Below, one piece after another: positions 28,547 through 36,986 of a stretch of DNA of 64,000 nt (positions are counted from its first letter, which is position 1; each line of letters begins with the position of its first letter). Source of the stretch: JAKQDH01 sp029558835 (lineage in GTDB: Bacteria > Planctomycetota > Phycisphaerae > UBA1845); the NCBI GenBank assembly GCA_035356615.1, contig DAOQSN010000006.1, positions 1 to 64,000 of the forward strand, in the 5' to 3' direction. The notes under the pieces were generated by a model. The model was not told the origin of the DNA. It saw nothing but the letters and a program-made list of their open reading frames with translations, and searched no databases. Position numbers and translations under genes: made by a program.

Positions 28547-31500
28547 CTACAAGCCAACCGGTCCGGTGTACAGCTCGACGAAGAGCGTGAAATCAGCCAG
28601 ATCGACGTCGTTGTCTCCGTCGAAATCAGCCGCCTCGAACTGTGCCGACGGGCAGCCCGGCGGATTGCTGCCCACCCCCGGTCCACTCCAGCACGCCTCC
28701 AGCAGCACGAAGTCGTCGATATCGACGTCACCGTCGTCGTCAAGATCGCCCGGCAGCGCTACGTGGCACTCATCAGGGATGCCATCGTCGTCGTCGTCCG
28801 GGCTGGTACCTTCCGCGAGGTCGCAGATGTCCAGCGTCGCATTGCCGTTGCAGTCCGCCAGCCCCCGGAAGCCGTAGCCCGACCCCGACCAGAACCCGTT
28901 CTCAAAGTCGAGGTAGGCACCGACGGCCACCAGATCGCCGCTCACCGCCACCGCGCCGAAACGCTCATATGCCACGCCGTCGGATGCCAGCAGCTTGACC
29001 TGGTCCAACCACTTGGTGCCATCGTGGAGGAACGCGCCCACCGCCCCGGCCTGGGTGCCGTATTCTCCGTCCCCCAGGCTGCCCACCAGAGCGGTGTTGC
29101 CCGAGATAGCCACGCTCGCCCCGAAGTGCGCGCCGGCCGCATTCGCGCCGGGCCCGAACTTGTCCTCCAGCACCCACTGCACGCCGTTGAAACGGAACAC
29201 GTGGGCCGCGCCGGCATCCGCACCTTTGGCGTCATCGCCGAGGGCCCCGATCAACGCCACCCCGTCCGCCACGCTCACCGCACAACCGAACTGGTCCCAC
29301 GCCGCCAAGCCCGCCGGGACGAGCTTCTGCTCCAGCACCCAACTCACGCCGTTGAAACGGAAAACGTAGGCCGACCCCGATGCCGAACCCGCGTCATCGT
29401 CCATGGCCGCCCCGACCAGGATTGCGTCATTCGACGCCGCCACCGTGCCGAAACGGTCATAGGCCGCCCCGTCCGGCGCCACCAACTTCTGCCGCTCGAC
29501 CCACTGCTCCCCGTCATGCTGAAACACGTAGGCCGCACCCGCGTTCGTACCCTGGTCATCGTCGTACCCCGCGCCCACCACGGCCGTGTTACCCCACAGG
29601 GCCACCGAACCGCCGAACTGGTCGCCGGCTGATCCGTCCGCCGGCAGCAGCACCGCCTCTTCAACCCAGTTGGCCCCGACGCGGCGGAACACGTATGCGG
29701 CCCCGGCATCCGTCCCCAGGTGACCGGACCGTGGCGCTCCCACGAGCACCACGTCGTTGGACATCGCCACCGCTGAACCGAACTCGCCCGCAAACACCTC
29801 ATCCGCGGGCGTCAGCTTCGTTTCCGGCAGCCATGCCGCTCCCACCACCCGGTACACGTACGCCGCCCCCGAATCCGCGAACAGCCCGTCCGCCCGCGGC
29901 GCGCCCATCACCGCCTGGTTCCCGTCTGCTGCCACCGCATAGCCGAACCAGTCGCGCGGCGCGCCATCGCCGGCCAGCAGCTTCGCCCGCTCCTGCCCCC
30001 GGCACTTGGGCCGTTCGCTCAGGATCATCGAGTAGGCCTGGCTGCCGCCCGTCAGCGTACCCTTGTGGCTCACGCGCAACGTGTAAGGGTGCGCGCCAGG
30101 GTAAGGGATGACGATCTGTTCCACGTTGTCCCGAGCGTTGTCTCCCGTTGTCGCCGGGGCGTTGGGGACCGCGGGATTCAGAGTCCAGGGGAGGTACGTC
30201 ACACCCTCCGCGGCATCTTCGACACGCAGGTCCAGATCGTTCACCAGCATGGGCGTCGGCGGATCGAGAAGATTACCGGGAGGATTACCCGGCGGATCAG
30301 TCCAGCACAGCGTGACCCGCAGCTCCTTGCCCCCGTCACCGAAGAAGTTCAGCGTATACGTTCCGCCGTTGCTCAGCACTCGTTCGCTGATTGCCAGTGG
30401 CTGCGTGGCACTGGCAGAAATGGTCTGCGCCGCCCGCAGCGTGTTCATCAACCCCCAGCCAAACTCGTAATCCGGTCCCAGCGCCGCGCCCGCCTCGTCC
30501 GCCGTGTGGATGACCAGCGCCTTCAGCGTCGCCGAACGCAAGTCACCCAGACCGGGACGCGTTTGCCGCCAATGCTGGATCAGCAGCCCCAGCGACCCGC
30601 TTGCGTTCGGTGCCGACATCGAGGTGCCGCTGGCGATGGCGTAAGAGTAGTCCGAAGCGCTGTACGTCGAGACCAGCGCTATGCCGTTGGCCGCGATATC
30701 AGGCTTGATACGTCCGTCATCGGCGGGGCCCCAACTGGAGAAGGAGCTCATGACCACGCCGTCCGCCCCGTGGTAACCGCCAAAGACATCATCTACGGCC
30801 GCCACGGTCAGGATGTTCTTGGCGATCCCCTCGGTACCGATGGAATCATACGGACCATCGGGGTTGCGGGTGGCCGTGCTCCACTGCCACCGATGCGTTT
30901 GCGGATTGTAGTAGTAATGCCCACCGCCGGCCCCGGGGCCCGTATCGGTGCGGTCATTGCCCGCCGACTTGCAGATCAGGTAATACGGGTACGCATGCGC
31001 AATCGCGTCGTACTCCTGGCTGTACACGGTGTAAAGCCCGAACCAGTTGTCCTCCACCGTGCTGACCGTCACGTCGCCGTACCAGAACCACACGCTGTAC
31101 CCGGTGTCGTAGTACCAGCCGCTGATCAATCCATACGAGTGGTTCGAGACCCGCAGCCCGTTCGCCGCGGCCGCCGTCATCTCTACCGTATCGTTGTTCC
31201 ACTCGTACGCCAGCAACTGAGCTGCCGGCGACATGCCCTTCGACTGCCCGGCCGGGTATCCGCCGCCGCCCGGAAACACTCCCGCCGCCACCAGGGTTCC
31301 CGCCACGTGCGTTGAATGCCAGTTCAGCTCGCTCGGCGAGTCCACTTGCGTCACCCGACCCTGGAACTCCTGGTGCGTCGTCCGCACGCCGCCGCCGTCC
31401 CAGATGCCCAGCGTCACCCCCGTCCCCGTCAGCCCCAGCCCGCTGGTGCCGCCCGGCAGGCACTCGTCCGTGCTGATCGTGTCGGCTGCGTCCTTGTTGT

Positions 31501-31768
31501 GCGTCGTGAAGTACTTCGGCACGCCGTTGACGACCGCCTGGAGCTCGATCACCCCGTGCTCCGTCTCCACGCGCAGCGGCCAGCCGTAGTCGAGGGCCAG
31601 CAGCCGGGCCTCAGCCTGAGGAACCACCTCAAACCCCGACCCCGCCGGGGCCGCTTGTCCCCTCGTGTCCGACGCGCTGACTACCAGCGCCAGTACCGCT
31701 AGCGCCGCCCGACCCACCCGGGACATGTGTCCCGTCAGCCGCCGTGTGGACAGACTCCGACCCTTCAT
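28547..31768 (-). CDS. secreted S8 subtilase with seven FG-GAP blades and dockerin-like tail
   Basis: About 1073 residues from ATG 31768. A signal peptide is followed by a subtilase domain with triad Asp124 (LGIWDGGG), His151 (HSTHVAGT) and Ser383 (SGTSMSAP), and oxyanion Asn271. A beta-sandwich (about 460-600) follows. Then come seven FG-GAP/integrin-type repeats, each with a D/E-x-FG core (DWFGYAV, GEFGSAV, DQFGGSV, DRFGTVA, DQFGCAV, AHFGASV, ERFGAVA), enough for one seven-bladed propeller. The end carries paired Ca-binding loops of dockerin type I (GDLDDDGDVDIDDF, ADFDGDNDVDLADF). It is probably secreted or displayed. A longer frame to 32041 exists but lacks signal-peptide character. Confidence 0.9.
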   Translation of the reverse strand: MKGRSLSTRRLTGHMSRVGRAALAVLALVVSASDTRGQAAPAGSGFEVVPQAEARLLALDYGWPLRVETEHGVIELQAVVNGVPKYFTTHNKDAADTISTDECLPGGTSGLGLTGTGVTLGIWDGGGVRTTHQEFQGRVTQVDSPSELNWHSTHVAGTLVAAGVFPGGGGYPAGQSKGMSPAAQLLAYEWNNDTVEMTAAAANGLRVSNHSYGLISGWYYDTGYSVWFWYGDVTVSTVEDNWFGLYTVYSQEYDAIAHAYPYYLICKSAGNDRTDTGPGAGGGHYYYNPQTHRWQWSTATRNPDGPYDSIGTEGIAKNILTVAAVDDVFGGYHGADGVVMSSFSSWGPADDGRIKPDIAANGIALVSTYSASDYSYAIASGTSMSAPNASGSLGLLIQHWRQTRPGLGDLRSATLKALVIHTADEAGAALGPDYEFGWGLMNTLRAAQTISASATQPLAISERVLSNGGTYTLNFFGDGGKELRVTLCWTDPPGNPPGNLLDPPTPMLVNDLDLRVEDAAEGVTYLPWTLNPAVPNAPATTGDNARDNVEQIVIPYPGAHPYTLRVSHKGTLTGGSQAYSMILSERPKCRGQERAKLLAGDGAPRDWFGYAVAADGNQAVMGAPRADGLFADSGAAYVYRVVGAAWLPETKLTPADEVFAGEFGSAVAMSNDVVLVGAPRSGHLGTDAGAAYVFRRVGANWVEEAVLLPADGSAGDQFGGSVALWGNTAVVGAGYDDDQGTNAGAAYVFQHDGEQWVERQKLVAPDGAAYDRFGTVAASNDAILVGAAMDDDAGSASGSAYVFRFNGVSWVLEQKLVPAGLAAWDQFGCAVSVADGVALIGALGDDAKGADAGAAHVFRFNGVQWVLEDKFGPGANAAGAHFGASVAISGNTALVGSLGDGEYGTQAGAVGAFLHDGTKWLDQVKLLASDGVAYERFGAVAVSGDLVAVGAYLDFENGFWSGSGYGFRGLADCNGNATLDICDLAEGTSPDDDDDGIPDECHVALPGDLDDDGDVDIDDFVLLEACWSGPGVGSNPPGCPSAQFEAADFDGDNDVDLADFTLFVELYTGPVGL

Positions 31769-32178
31769 CCAGCCACCGGAGACCCAGGACCGCCACATGC
31801 CGTTGGGTGGTAGGGGGGGACCTCCTCCCGCCTGTCGATGCGGGCAGCCCGTGCCCCCGACCCCGGCAGGTAGCCTCGACCACCGGCGGCCGAGGCACCG
31901 GCCGCCAGAGCCGACGGGGTTTAACGCGCCCACGTCCCAGCGGACGTGGCTCGGTTTGCAGTTAGGGTTCCCGCTTGGTTCCCGGCGGGCAGGGGACGAG
32001 CACGTAAGCATCTTCCTCTCCTTCCCAGACCCGGCCGGCATGGCTCGCCGGCCGCTTCCTGGCAGCCTGCCCCATGTCGCTGGATCTCCCCCAATGGTAA
32101 GGATTTGTCGGTGAAATTACCAGACTCTCCGCCCCGACCGCGCTCCCCCCGCAGAGTGCCCCGGTGGACGCCCGCCCG
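31769..32178. other. structured leader upstream of the subtilase gene
   Basis: The 410 bases between the subtilase start and the thioesterase stop contain no gene I trust. On the minus strand they carry two strong stems, CCACGTCC-gctg-GGACGTGG (31930-31951 region) and GGCGGCC/GGCCGCC (31887-31908 region). A structured 5' untranslated region is possible. It does not match a riboswitch class I can name. Confidence 0.4.
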
Positions 32179-32595
32179 TCACCCGTGGGCCGACCACAGG
32201 GCATCGGGCATGAGAATCGGCCGGCCGTCGGGCCCCACGCAGGCGAGTGTGGACCTAGCCTCCGTCGTCAGCACCCGGTCACGGTGGATCTGGTAGACGT
32301 GCTCGACGCGCGTGCGGGTCACCCGAGCCACGCGGACACTCACGACTACCAGATCGTCATAGCGGATGGGAAGCAGGTAGCGGCACTCGGCCTTGTACAC
32401 CACGAAGAACACCTGCTGCGCCTCGAGGTCTCGATAGCGGAATCCACGCTGCCGCAGCATCTCCGTCCGCGCGTGTTCGAAGTACTCCCAGTAGCGAGCA
32501 TGGTGCAGGTAGCCCATCGCATCGCATTCCGCGTAACGCGCGCGAAACTCAACCTCACACGTGTCCGCGGAACCCGTCGCTGACCATCCTCCCAT
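32179..32595 (-). CDS. YbgC-like acyl-CoA thioesterase
   Basis: Single hot-dog-fold protein of 138 residues. The 4HBT signature is clear: ARYAECDAMGYLHHARYWEYFEHART, in which the Asp and the His/Tyr of the catalytic loop stand in the usual places. Members hydrolyse short- or medium-chain acyl-CoA or acyl-ACP thioesters. The gene stands alone on the minus strand, without the Tol-Pal genes that accompany ybgC in Proteobacteria, so a Tol-related role cannot be assumed. Confidence 0.88.
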   Translation of the reverse strand: MGGWSATGSADTCEVEFRARYAECDAMGYLHHARYWEYFEHARTEMLRQRGFRYRDLEAQQVFFVVYKAECRYLLPIRYDDLVVVSVRVARVTRTRVEHVYQIHRDRVLTTEARSTLACVGPDGRPILMPDALWSAHG

Positions 32596-32870
32596 GATCA
32601 GTTGACTCCAGCCGGTGTACCCGCTGTCGCCAGCTCGGTGAGGGCATGTCTTCCCAGCTTGTTACGCACGCAGCGGGCTGCGATCCTCATCTCTGCTCTC
32701 CCCCACAGCCGACGTCTCGCCCCAAAGGGTCACGCATACCGACTCCCCCGTGAAGCTCTGCCGCCACGTGCGCTCACCTCTACCACCGAACCGGGGCTCC
32801 CGGCAAGCCCCACCAACGCAGCCTCCCGGCGTTCGCTCCAGGGGACCCTGCCGGTGGCGAACCGCGAGGG

Positions 32871-32964
32871 CGGCATGCCCACGCCGCCGGCCGGCATCCC
32901 GTTGCGGCAGCCGGCGGTCGGAGGGAAGGCACAGCGGCGGTACGCCCGGCTATGCCACCCCTGC
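32871..32964. repeat. repeat family A, diverged copy
   Basis: The ends ggcggcatgcccacgccgcc and ggctatgccacccctgcc correspond to the two ends of family A. The copy lies in the 578-base gene-free stretch 32596-33173, which shows nothing else recognisable. Confidence 0.6.
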
Positions 32965-33173
32965 CCTCGTGGCCGGCCTCCCGAGTGTCTGGAGCCATTC
33001 CGTGTTCGAACCCTCCGTTCGGAAGCCGACCGGGTTCTTCGCCTTGCCCCACCTGCCTTCTTCTCCCCGACCGCTGCGTGCGTTCGCGGGACGGCAGGCT
33101 GCGGTCTTTAGGCTGATGGGCGGCCGGTGGGCCGAAGCCACCGCGGGAGTTGCAGAAACCCGCGCACATCTTA

Positions 33174-33202
33174 TTGACAATGCGATAGTATAACATTATA
33201 AT
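33174..33202 (+). promoter_or_regulatory. consensus sigma-70 promoter
   Basis: A perfect -35 TTGACA (33174-33179) and a perfect -10 TATAAT (33197-33202) are separated by exactly 17 bases, in an AT-rich patch that stands out in this GC-rich window. Transcription would start near 33209, reading toward the winged-helix gene. This rules out the ATG at 33201 as a start for that gene. Confidence 0.8.
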
Positions 33203-33204
33203 GT
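33193..33204. promoter_or_regulatory. candidate operator palindrome over the -10
   Basis: ACATTATAATGT is a perfect 12-base palindrome that covers the -10 box. Outer inverted repeats GACAAT (33176-33181) and ATTGTC (33208-33213) flank it off-centre. A dimeric regulator binding here would block transcription, so autoregulation by the downstream winged-helix protein is plausible. This is inference from position and symmetry. Confidence 0.5.
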
Positions 33205-33374
33205 ATTATTGTCGTATTCACGCGCTTGGACACCCAGGCGCGATTCCGGCAGACGGGCCACGAGGGCCGGACAGGCAGCAAGCGGCGCCGACGTGGACGC
33301 CGGCGCCCAAACGGATCCTCCGGATTCGTGGGGGCACCCCGGCTTGCCGAGCAGGCTCATACGGAGACACCCAC

Positions 33375-34094
33375 ATGACTCCTCGAATCACGCACCAACC
33401 AGCACGACGTAACCGACCGCGCAGAAGCTCGCGAGCGGTGGGGGGCGCCCACACCGCACCCGGTCGGACCCAGTCGGTCCGGCGGCGCACTACGACCCCT
33501 GAACGCAACGCGAAGCGCCGTCCGCGGCCCGTGGTGCGCGCCCCGTCGGCAGGGCACCAGGCGGCGAGGGGCGCGGTCTGCCGAGCCGCGCGGACGCAAC
33601 CCAGGACCAGCCGAACCGCCCGTTCCGGTGCGAAGTTGGCCAGCCTGGGGTTTCGTGGGTTGGCACGCCACGATGGGGACGGGGTCGTGCTCCAATATGC
33701 GCGCCGGCGGGGGGGCTCCGTCGTTACTTCCCGACAAGTGGTCGAGGTACGCTCGGCTTTCTCGGGGGCGTCGCCCTCCGGGGACACGGCGGGCCGGCAT
33801 TCTCTAGGCCGAAGTTCCGGTCGAAACAGGGGCCTCTCCCAGGCCTTGGCGGCCCTGGGCCATCCTGTCCGGTTGACCGTAGCGCTTCGACTCCTGAGCG
33901 CGCCTGCCGACTACGCGTCGTTGACGGAACTCACCGGGCTCAAGGCCGGCCCGCTATACCATCATCTCAACCAGCTCCGCCTCGCACGCCTCATCGAGCC
34001 GAAGAAACGGAACCAGTATGAACTCACCAGCCTCGGTCGGCGCATCGCACTCGTCGCGATGGCTGCCGGCCGGTGGGTAACGCAGGAAGCGTGA
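33375..34094 (+). CDS. winged-helix (ArsR-like) transcriptional regulator
   Basis: The last ~90 residues form a winged helix-turn-helix: LGHPVRLTVALRLLSAP, then YASLTELTGLKAGPLYHHLNQLRLA, then the wing KKRNQYELTSLGRRIA. The first ~140 residues are Arg/Ala/Pro-rich and look disordered, so a later start (for example GTG 33738) remains possible. ATG 33375 is preferred because GGAG lies eight bases upstream and the consensus promoter at 33174 gives a 5' leader of about 165 bases. No metal-binding Cys/His motif is evident. The ligand and targets are unknown. Confidence 0.72.
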   Translation: MTPRITHQPARRNRPRRSSRAVGGAHTAPGRTQSVRRRTTTPERNAKRRPRPVVRAPSAGHQAARGAVCRAARTQPRTSRTARSGAKLASLGFRGLARHDGDGVVLQYARRRGGSVVTSRQVVEVRSAFSGASPSGDTAGRHSLGRSSGRNRGLSQALAALGHPVRLTVALRLLSAPADYASLTELTGLKAGPLYHHLNQLRLARLIEPKKRNQYELTSLGRRIALVAMAAGRWVTQEA

Positions 34095-34491
34095 TCGTCT
34101 GCGGCAGTTCAGTTCGGGACCGTCGTCTCCACGCAAACGGCGTATGCAGGCCCCACGGCAACAAGGAGCGACCGGACGAAGTCGCGGGCTCCCGCTCGCT
34201 TGTGGTGCCTGGAAGCCGAAGGCTCAGCGAGCATCGTGGTACACCCGGCCTGCCCAAAGCTGCAGCGCCGATGGCCGCGGCCCGCAGCGCGCTAGGCCGC
34301 CAACACTTGCGTGAGTCAGCTCGGTGTGCTGAGCCGGACAGGAGAAGCCTATTGGAAGGTGGGTTTCGGCAGGAAAGTGCCCTTCGGAGCCGCCCTACCG
34401 ACGTCCGATAATAAATGTTATGTTGCGTTCAGGTAGGGCGATCGCACCAAAAACGGAGCCGACCATAACCTGGCGCCCGAAAACGGTACGA
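34095..34491. other. gene-free interval
   Basis: No gene is seen in these 397 bases. A short AT-rich island (ataataaatgttatg near 34410) carries ATAACATT on the minus strand, the same octamer found in the regulator's own promoter region at 33190-33197, so it may be a second binding site. Confidence 0.35.
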
Positions 34492-34875
34492 TCAGGGCTT
34501 GGCGGGACCCCGGCCGGGCGTCGGCCGAGCCGGCGGGCGCGCCGGTTGTACTGGCTTAGCCCCCGGTGGCGTCCCCGACGACTGGCCGGCAGCGGCGTCC
34601 TGCATCTCCTTCAAGTTGATGGTCTGCACGGGTTCGATCTGCCGGCGGTTGCCGTCGAACCGGTACACTACCAGCTTGTTTGCGCTGGAATCGATCGCGT
34701 AGAGAAGTTCATCGTTTGTCGTCACCCGTCCGACCGTCAGCACGTAGTCGCCGCCTTGGGCGGCCATGCCGGCCGCTAACGCGGGTTCCGGGCGAACGTT
34801 GAGCGTCAATACGCCGACAAGGAGAATCACAGCCGTGATCGTCAGCACGCCGATCGTGATATTCCTGGAGTCCAT
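34492..34875 (-). CDS. small membrane-anchored protein, paralogue of the next gene
   Basis: A 127-residue protein with one N-terminal membrane helix (about 7-26), then a short periplasmic domain (YVLTVGRVTTNDELLYAID and KLVVYRFDGNRRQIE) and a Pro-rich tail ending PTPGRGPAKP. The LYAID....KLVVY segment looks like a single propeller-type blade and aligns with the protein at 34977-35273. It starts at ATG 34875 with a GGAGG-type site in ‘acggaggtgattgg’ on the minus strand. No named family is recognised. Confidence 0.75.
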   Translation of the reverse strand: MDSRNITIGVLTITAVILLVGVLTLNVRPEPALAAGMAAQGGDYVLTVGRVTTNDELLYAIDSSANKLVVYRFDGNRRQIEPVQTINLKEMQDAAAGQSSGTPPGAKPVQPARPPARPTPGRGPAKP

Positions 34876-34976
34876 GGGCCAATCACCTCCGTAGCAGGAA
34901 GAACCTCAAACCCACGGGTCGGCTGGGCGATGCCCACACAGGGCCGACCCATACTTCGGCACGCCGGAAAACGGCC

Positions 34977-35273
34977 TCAGGGCGTGCCCTCGGCTCGGAA
35001 GTCCTCCTTGAGGTCACGAAATCCACCGTACGCCAGCTCACTCGTTTGCAGATTCGGGTAGAACGCATGCAGCTTCCGCTGGGGGCGGTCCAGCAGGTAA
35101 AGCACTTCGTAGCCCTGGCCGGAGACAACTGCGGTCACGCCGATGTACCCGGCTCCGGCCCCGCCGGGCTGGGCGTAGGCCGCGGGTAACGCGGTGGCAC
35201 TAATGACCAGCGCGGCCAGCAGTAGCAGGTTCAAACCCGCGAGCATGACGATCAGCGTTTGTTTGCGGAGCAT
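34977..35273 (-). CDS. small membrane-anchored protein, paralogue of the previous gene
   Basis: A 98-residue product from ATG 35273, which has a strong GGAGGAC site 8 bases upstream. One hydrophobic segment (about 4-28, ending ALPAAYAQP) may be an anchor or a cleavable signal. The remaining ~65 residues (YIGVTAVVSGQGYEVLYLLD, KLHAFYPN, FRDLKEDF) align block by block with the neighbour at 34492-34875. I do not recognise a family; tandem duplication of a small envelope protein is likely. Confidence 0.76.
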   Translation of the reverse strand: MLRKQTLIVMLAGLNLLLLAALVISATALPAAYAQPGGAGAGYIGVTAVVSGQGYEVLYLLDRPQRKLHAFYPNLQTSELAYGGFRDLKEDFRAEGTP

Positions 35274-35447
35274 GGTCTTGTCCTCCTGGTACACGAGTTA
35301 GGGAAGGAAGCGTAGCGCGCCACCCCTGTGCGCCGCCAAGTTACTGCAAGCAATCGTCCGCAACGGCTCCGCCGCCCCGGCACGCACGCGGACGCCACGC
35401 GGCAGTGACTTGCCCCGACGCATCGCCAGAGCCGAACGGCGCGGAAC

Positions 35448-35678
35448 TTAGCCCAGGTGTGACCGCTTGGGGTTCAGGAAAGCGACCACAGCAATCAGGA
35501 TGACGATGCCGGCCGCAACAGCCCACTGGATGAGGCCGTTGTCCTTTTCGGGCAGCGAGGCCTCCTTCTGGGCTAGCGCCACGACCGGGCTGAGCAGGAG
35601 TGCGCCCCCGGCGACCGCGCAGGCAAGAACCCACCGCGACGCTCTGACACGTTGCATGACGACGCTTAGTCGACTCAT
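35448..35678 (-). CDS. tiny secreted or membrane protein
   Basis: About 76 residues from ATG 35678. It has a signal-like helix (WVLACAVAGGALLLSPVVALAQ), a short charged loop (KEASLPEKDNGL), a second helix (IQWAVAAGIVILIAVVAFL) and a basic end (NPKRSHLG). The layout matches small membrane proteins of unknown function. A second start exists at ATG 35657. It shares strand and neighbourhood with the two small anchored proteins downstream. Confidence 0.62.
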   Translation of the reverse strand: MSRLSVVMQRVRASRWVLACAVAGGALLLSPVVALAQKEASLPEKDNGLIQWAVAAGIVILIAVVAFLNPKRSHLG

Positions 35679-35758
35679 AACGTAGAGAGTATAGCGATGC
35701 CCGACCGCCGGTAAAGCACCTGCCGGGGCGGATTGGCGACACTCGGGACCGGGCTGGA

Positions 35759-36265
35759 TCACGGCTCGTAGGCCGGCCGGAGCAGCGACCGGAACGACGC
35801 TCCGGGGACTGAGAGGGTGCCCCAGCGGCTGGAGCGCACGCGGGCATGGGCGGCGTACTCCGACGCACCGACCCGTAGAAACGCGTACTGGCGGTCGCGG
35901 AACGGATGCAGCCGGCTGACGGGCAGCCGTGCGTTGTCCTCGGTGAGCAGGTAGGCGAAAATCAAGACTGCCTGAAAACCGGTGCCGAACACGGTCTCCC
36001 AGCGGCGAAGCGACTCGAGGTCAGCGCTGGTAACCCAGTTCTCCCAGTACCGGCGATTCCGCCCGGTCCGGTAGGGAAACTTGCGCCCTTTCACGTCAAC
36101 AAGCCAAGCCGAGTTGCCGGGCGGATAAACGAGGAAGTCGAACGATTTGACTCGGTGTCCCGCGAAGATCGCCTGGCGTCCCTCGTTCACCGGGATGTAC
36201 GGCCAGCCGCTGGCACGCAGGAAGTCCTCAAACGCCGCTTCGTAGTGATGGTGCCGTTGAGCCAT
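35759..36265 (-). CDS. HYExAFE family protein, PD-(D/E)XK nuclease-like
   Basis: A 168-residue protein from ATG 36265. It starts with the family-naming motif HHYEAAFEDFLR. It then shows SFDFLVYP followed twelve residues later by LVDVKGRKFP, the D...DxK arrangement of PD-(D/E)XK nuclease folds. HYExAFE proteins are known mainly from planctomycetes and their function is undefined; nuclease activity is inferred from the motif only. Its 3' end overlaps a rejected longer frame of the tiny membrane gene, but not the start chosen for it. Confidence 0.82.
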   Translation of the reverse strand: MAQRHHHYEAAFEDFLRASGWPYIPVNEGRQAIFAGHRVKSFDFLVYPPGNSAWLVDVKGRKFPYRTGRNRRYWENWVTSADLESLRRWETVFGTGFQAVLIFAYLLTEDNARLPVSRLHPFRDRQYAFLRVGASEYAAHARVRSSRWGTLSVPGASFRSLLRPAYEP

Positions 36266-36406
36266 CCGCGAAGCTACTCCCCCACCTGCGGGGTATGTCG
36301 CGTTGTGCGGGAGCTGACCGGCGGGCACCTCGTGGCCGCCGACGGGGCACCGGACAACCGGACGGTGCCTGCGGGCGCATTGTACGAGGAGACGCCGCCG
36401 GGGGAA

Positions 36407-36847
36407 TCAGGCACCCGTCAATCGGGCCGTGACAGGGCGACGCGCGGTCACTCGGGCGCGTCTCCGTCCTCCCGCGTCAGCCGCGCGGCGCGGGCCCAGC
36501 TTCCGCCCGGTACGCCGGCGGTAGAACTCCTCAAGCTGTTCCGCGTGTGTGAAGTGGTGTTCGTAGTTGTAGGGGCCGATGGCGTAGTCGCAGTCGCCCG
36601 CCTTGTATTCCGCGCAGATCGCCGGACGCTCCTCGTAAGCTCCGCAGCGGCTGTCCGGTTGCAGGTGCTTGCAGCGGGCCTGGAACTGAATGTACCACTC
36701 CCCTTCCTCGACGAAGACGCTGATCCCCTCGTGAAACAGGAACCAGCGAATGTCGTCGAAATCACGTCGCGTACGCGGCTTGTCAATCGGTAGCGCCAGA
36801 TAGCGGCAGCAGGCAGCCGCACAATGCTCGCAAAGAACCGCCCCCAT
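36407..36847 (-). CDS. YkgJ family cysteine-cluster protein
   Basis: A 146-residue protein from ATG 36847. An N-terminal C-x2-C-x3-CC cluster (Cys6, 9, 13, 14) and further cysteines in ARCKHLQPDSRCGAYEERPAIC define the YkgJ/UPF0153 family, thought to bind zinc or an iron-sulfur cluster. A Gly/Arg-rich tail follows. The substrate is unknown. It is divergent from rsmD with about 139 bases between the starts. Confidence 0.85.
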   Translation of the reverse strand: MGAVLCEHCAAACCRYLALPIDKPRTRRDFDDIRWFLFHEGISVFVEEGEWYIQFQARCKHLQPDSRCGAYEERPAICAEYKAGDCDYAIGPYNYEHHFTHAEQLEEFYRRRTGRKLGPRRAADAGGRRRARVTARRPVTARLTGA

Positions 36848-36986
36848 GCATTCTCCCCGCTCAGCAGGTCTTGCCAACGGTGTGCTCGGACACGAAGATC
36901 ATTATAGAGCCATGCCACCGGGTGACAACGTGGCCGGTCGTCGCGGACCGCCGGTGCGTCACCGAACGAAGTCCACCGCGGGCACG

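Noticed and set aside
28900..29900. Regularly spaced similar segments that could suggest a CRISPR or tandem array
   Set aside because: They encode the seven FG-GAP blades of the subtilase and vary as protein repeats do.
31769..32041. Possible riboswitch in the subtilase leader (GCAAACC followed by a stem)
   Set aside because: The first bases recall the c-di-GMP-I riboswitch, but the GNRA loop and the conserved second half are absent.
32995..33025. tRNA-like T-arm GGGTTCGAAC on the minus strand
   Set aside because: No acceptor stem, D-arm or anticodon arm could be built around it.
33201..33374. Upstream ATG of the winged-helix frame at 33201
   Set aside because: It lies inside the -10 box of the consensus promoter, so it would not be on the transcript.
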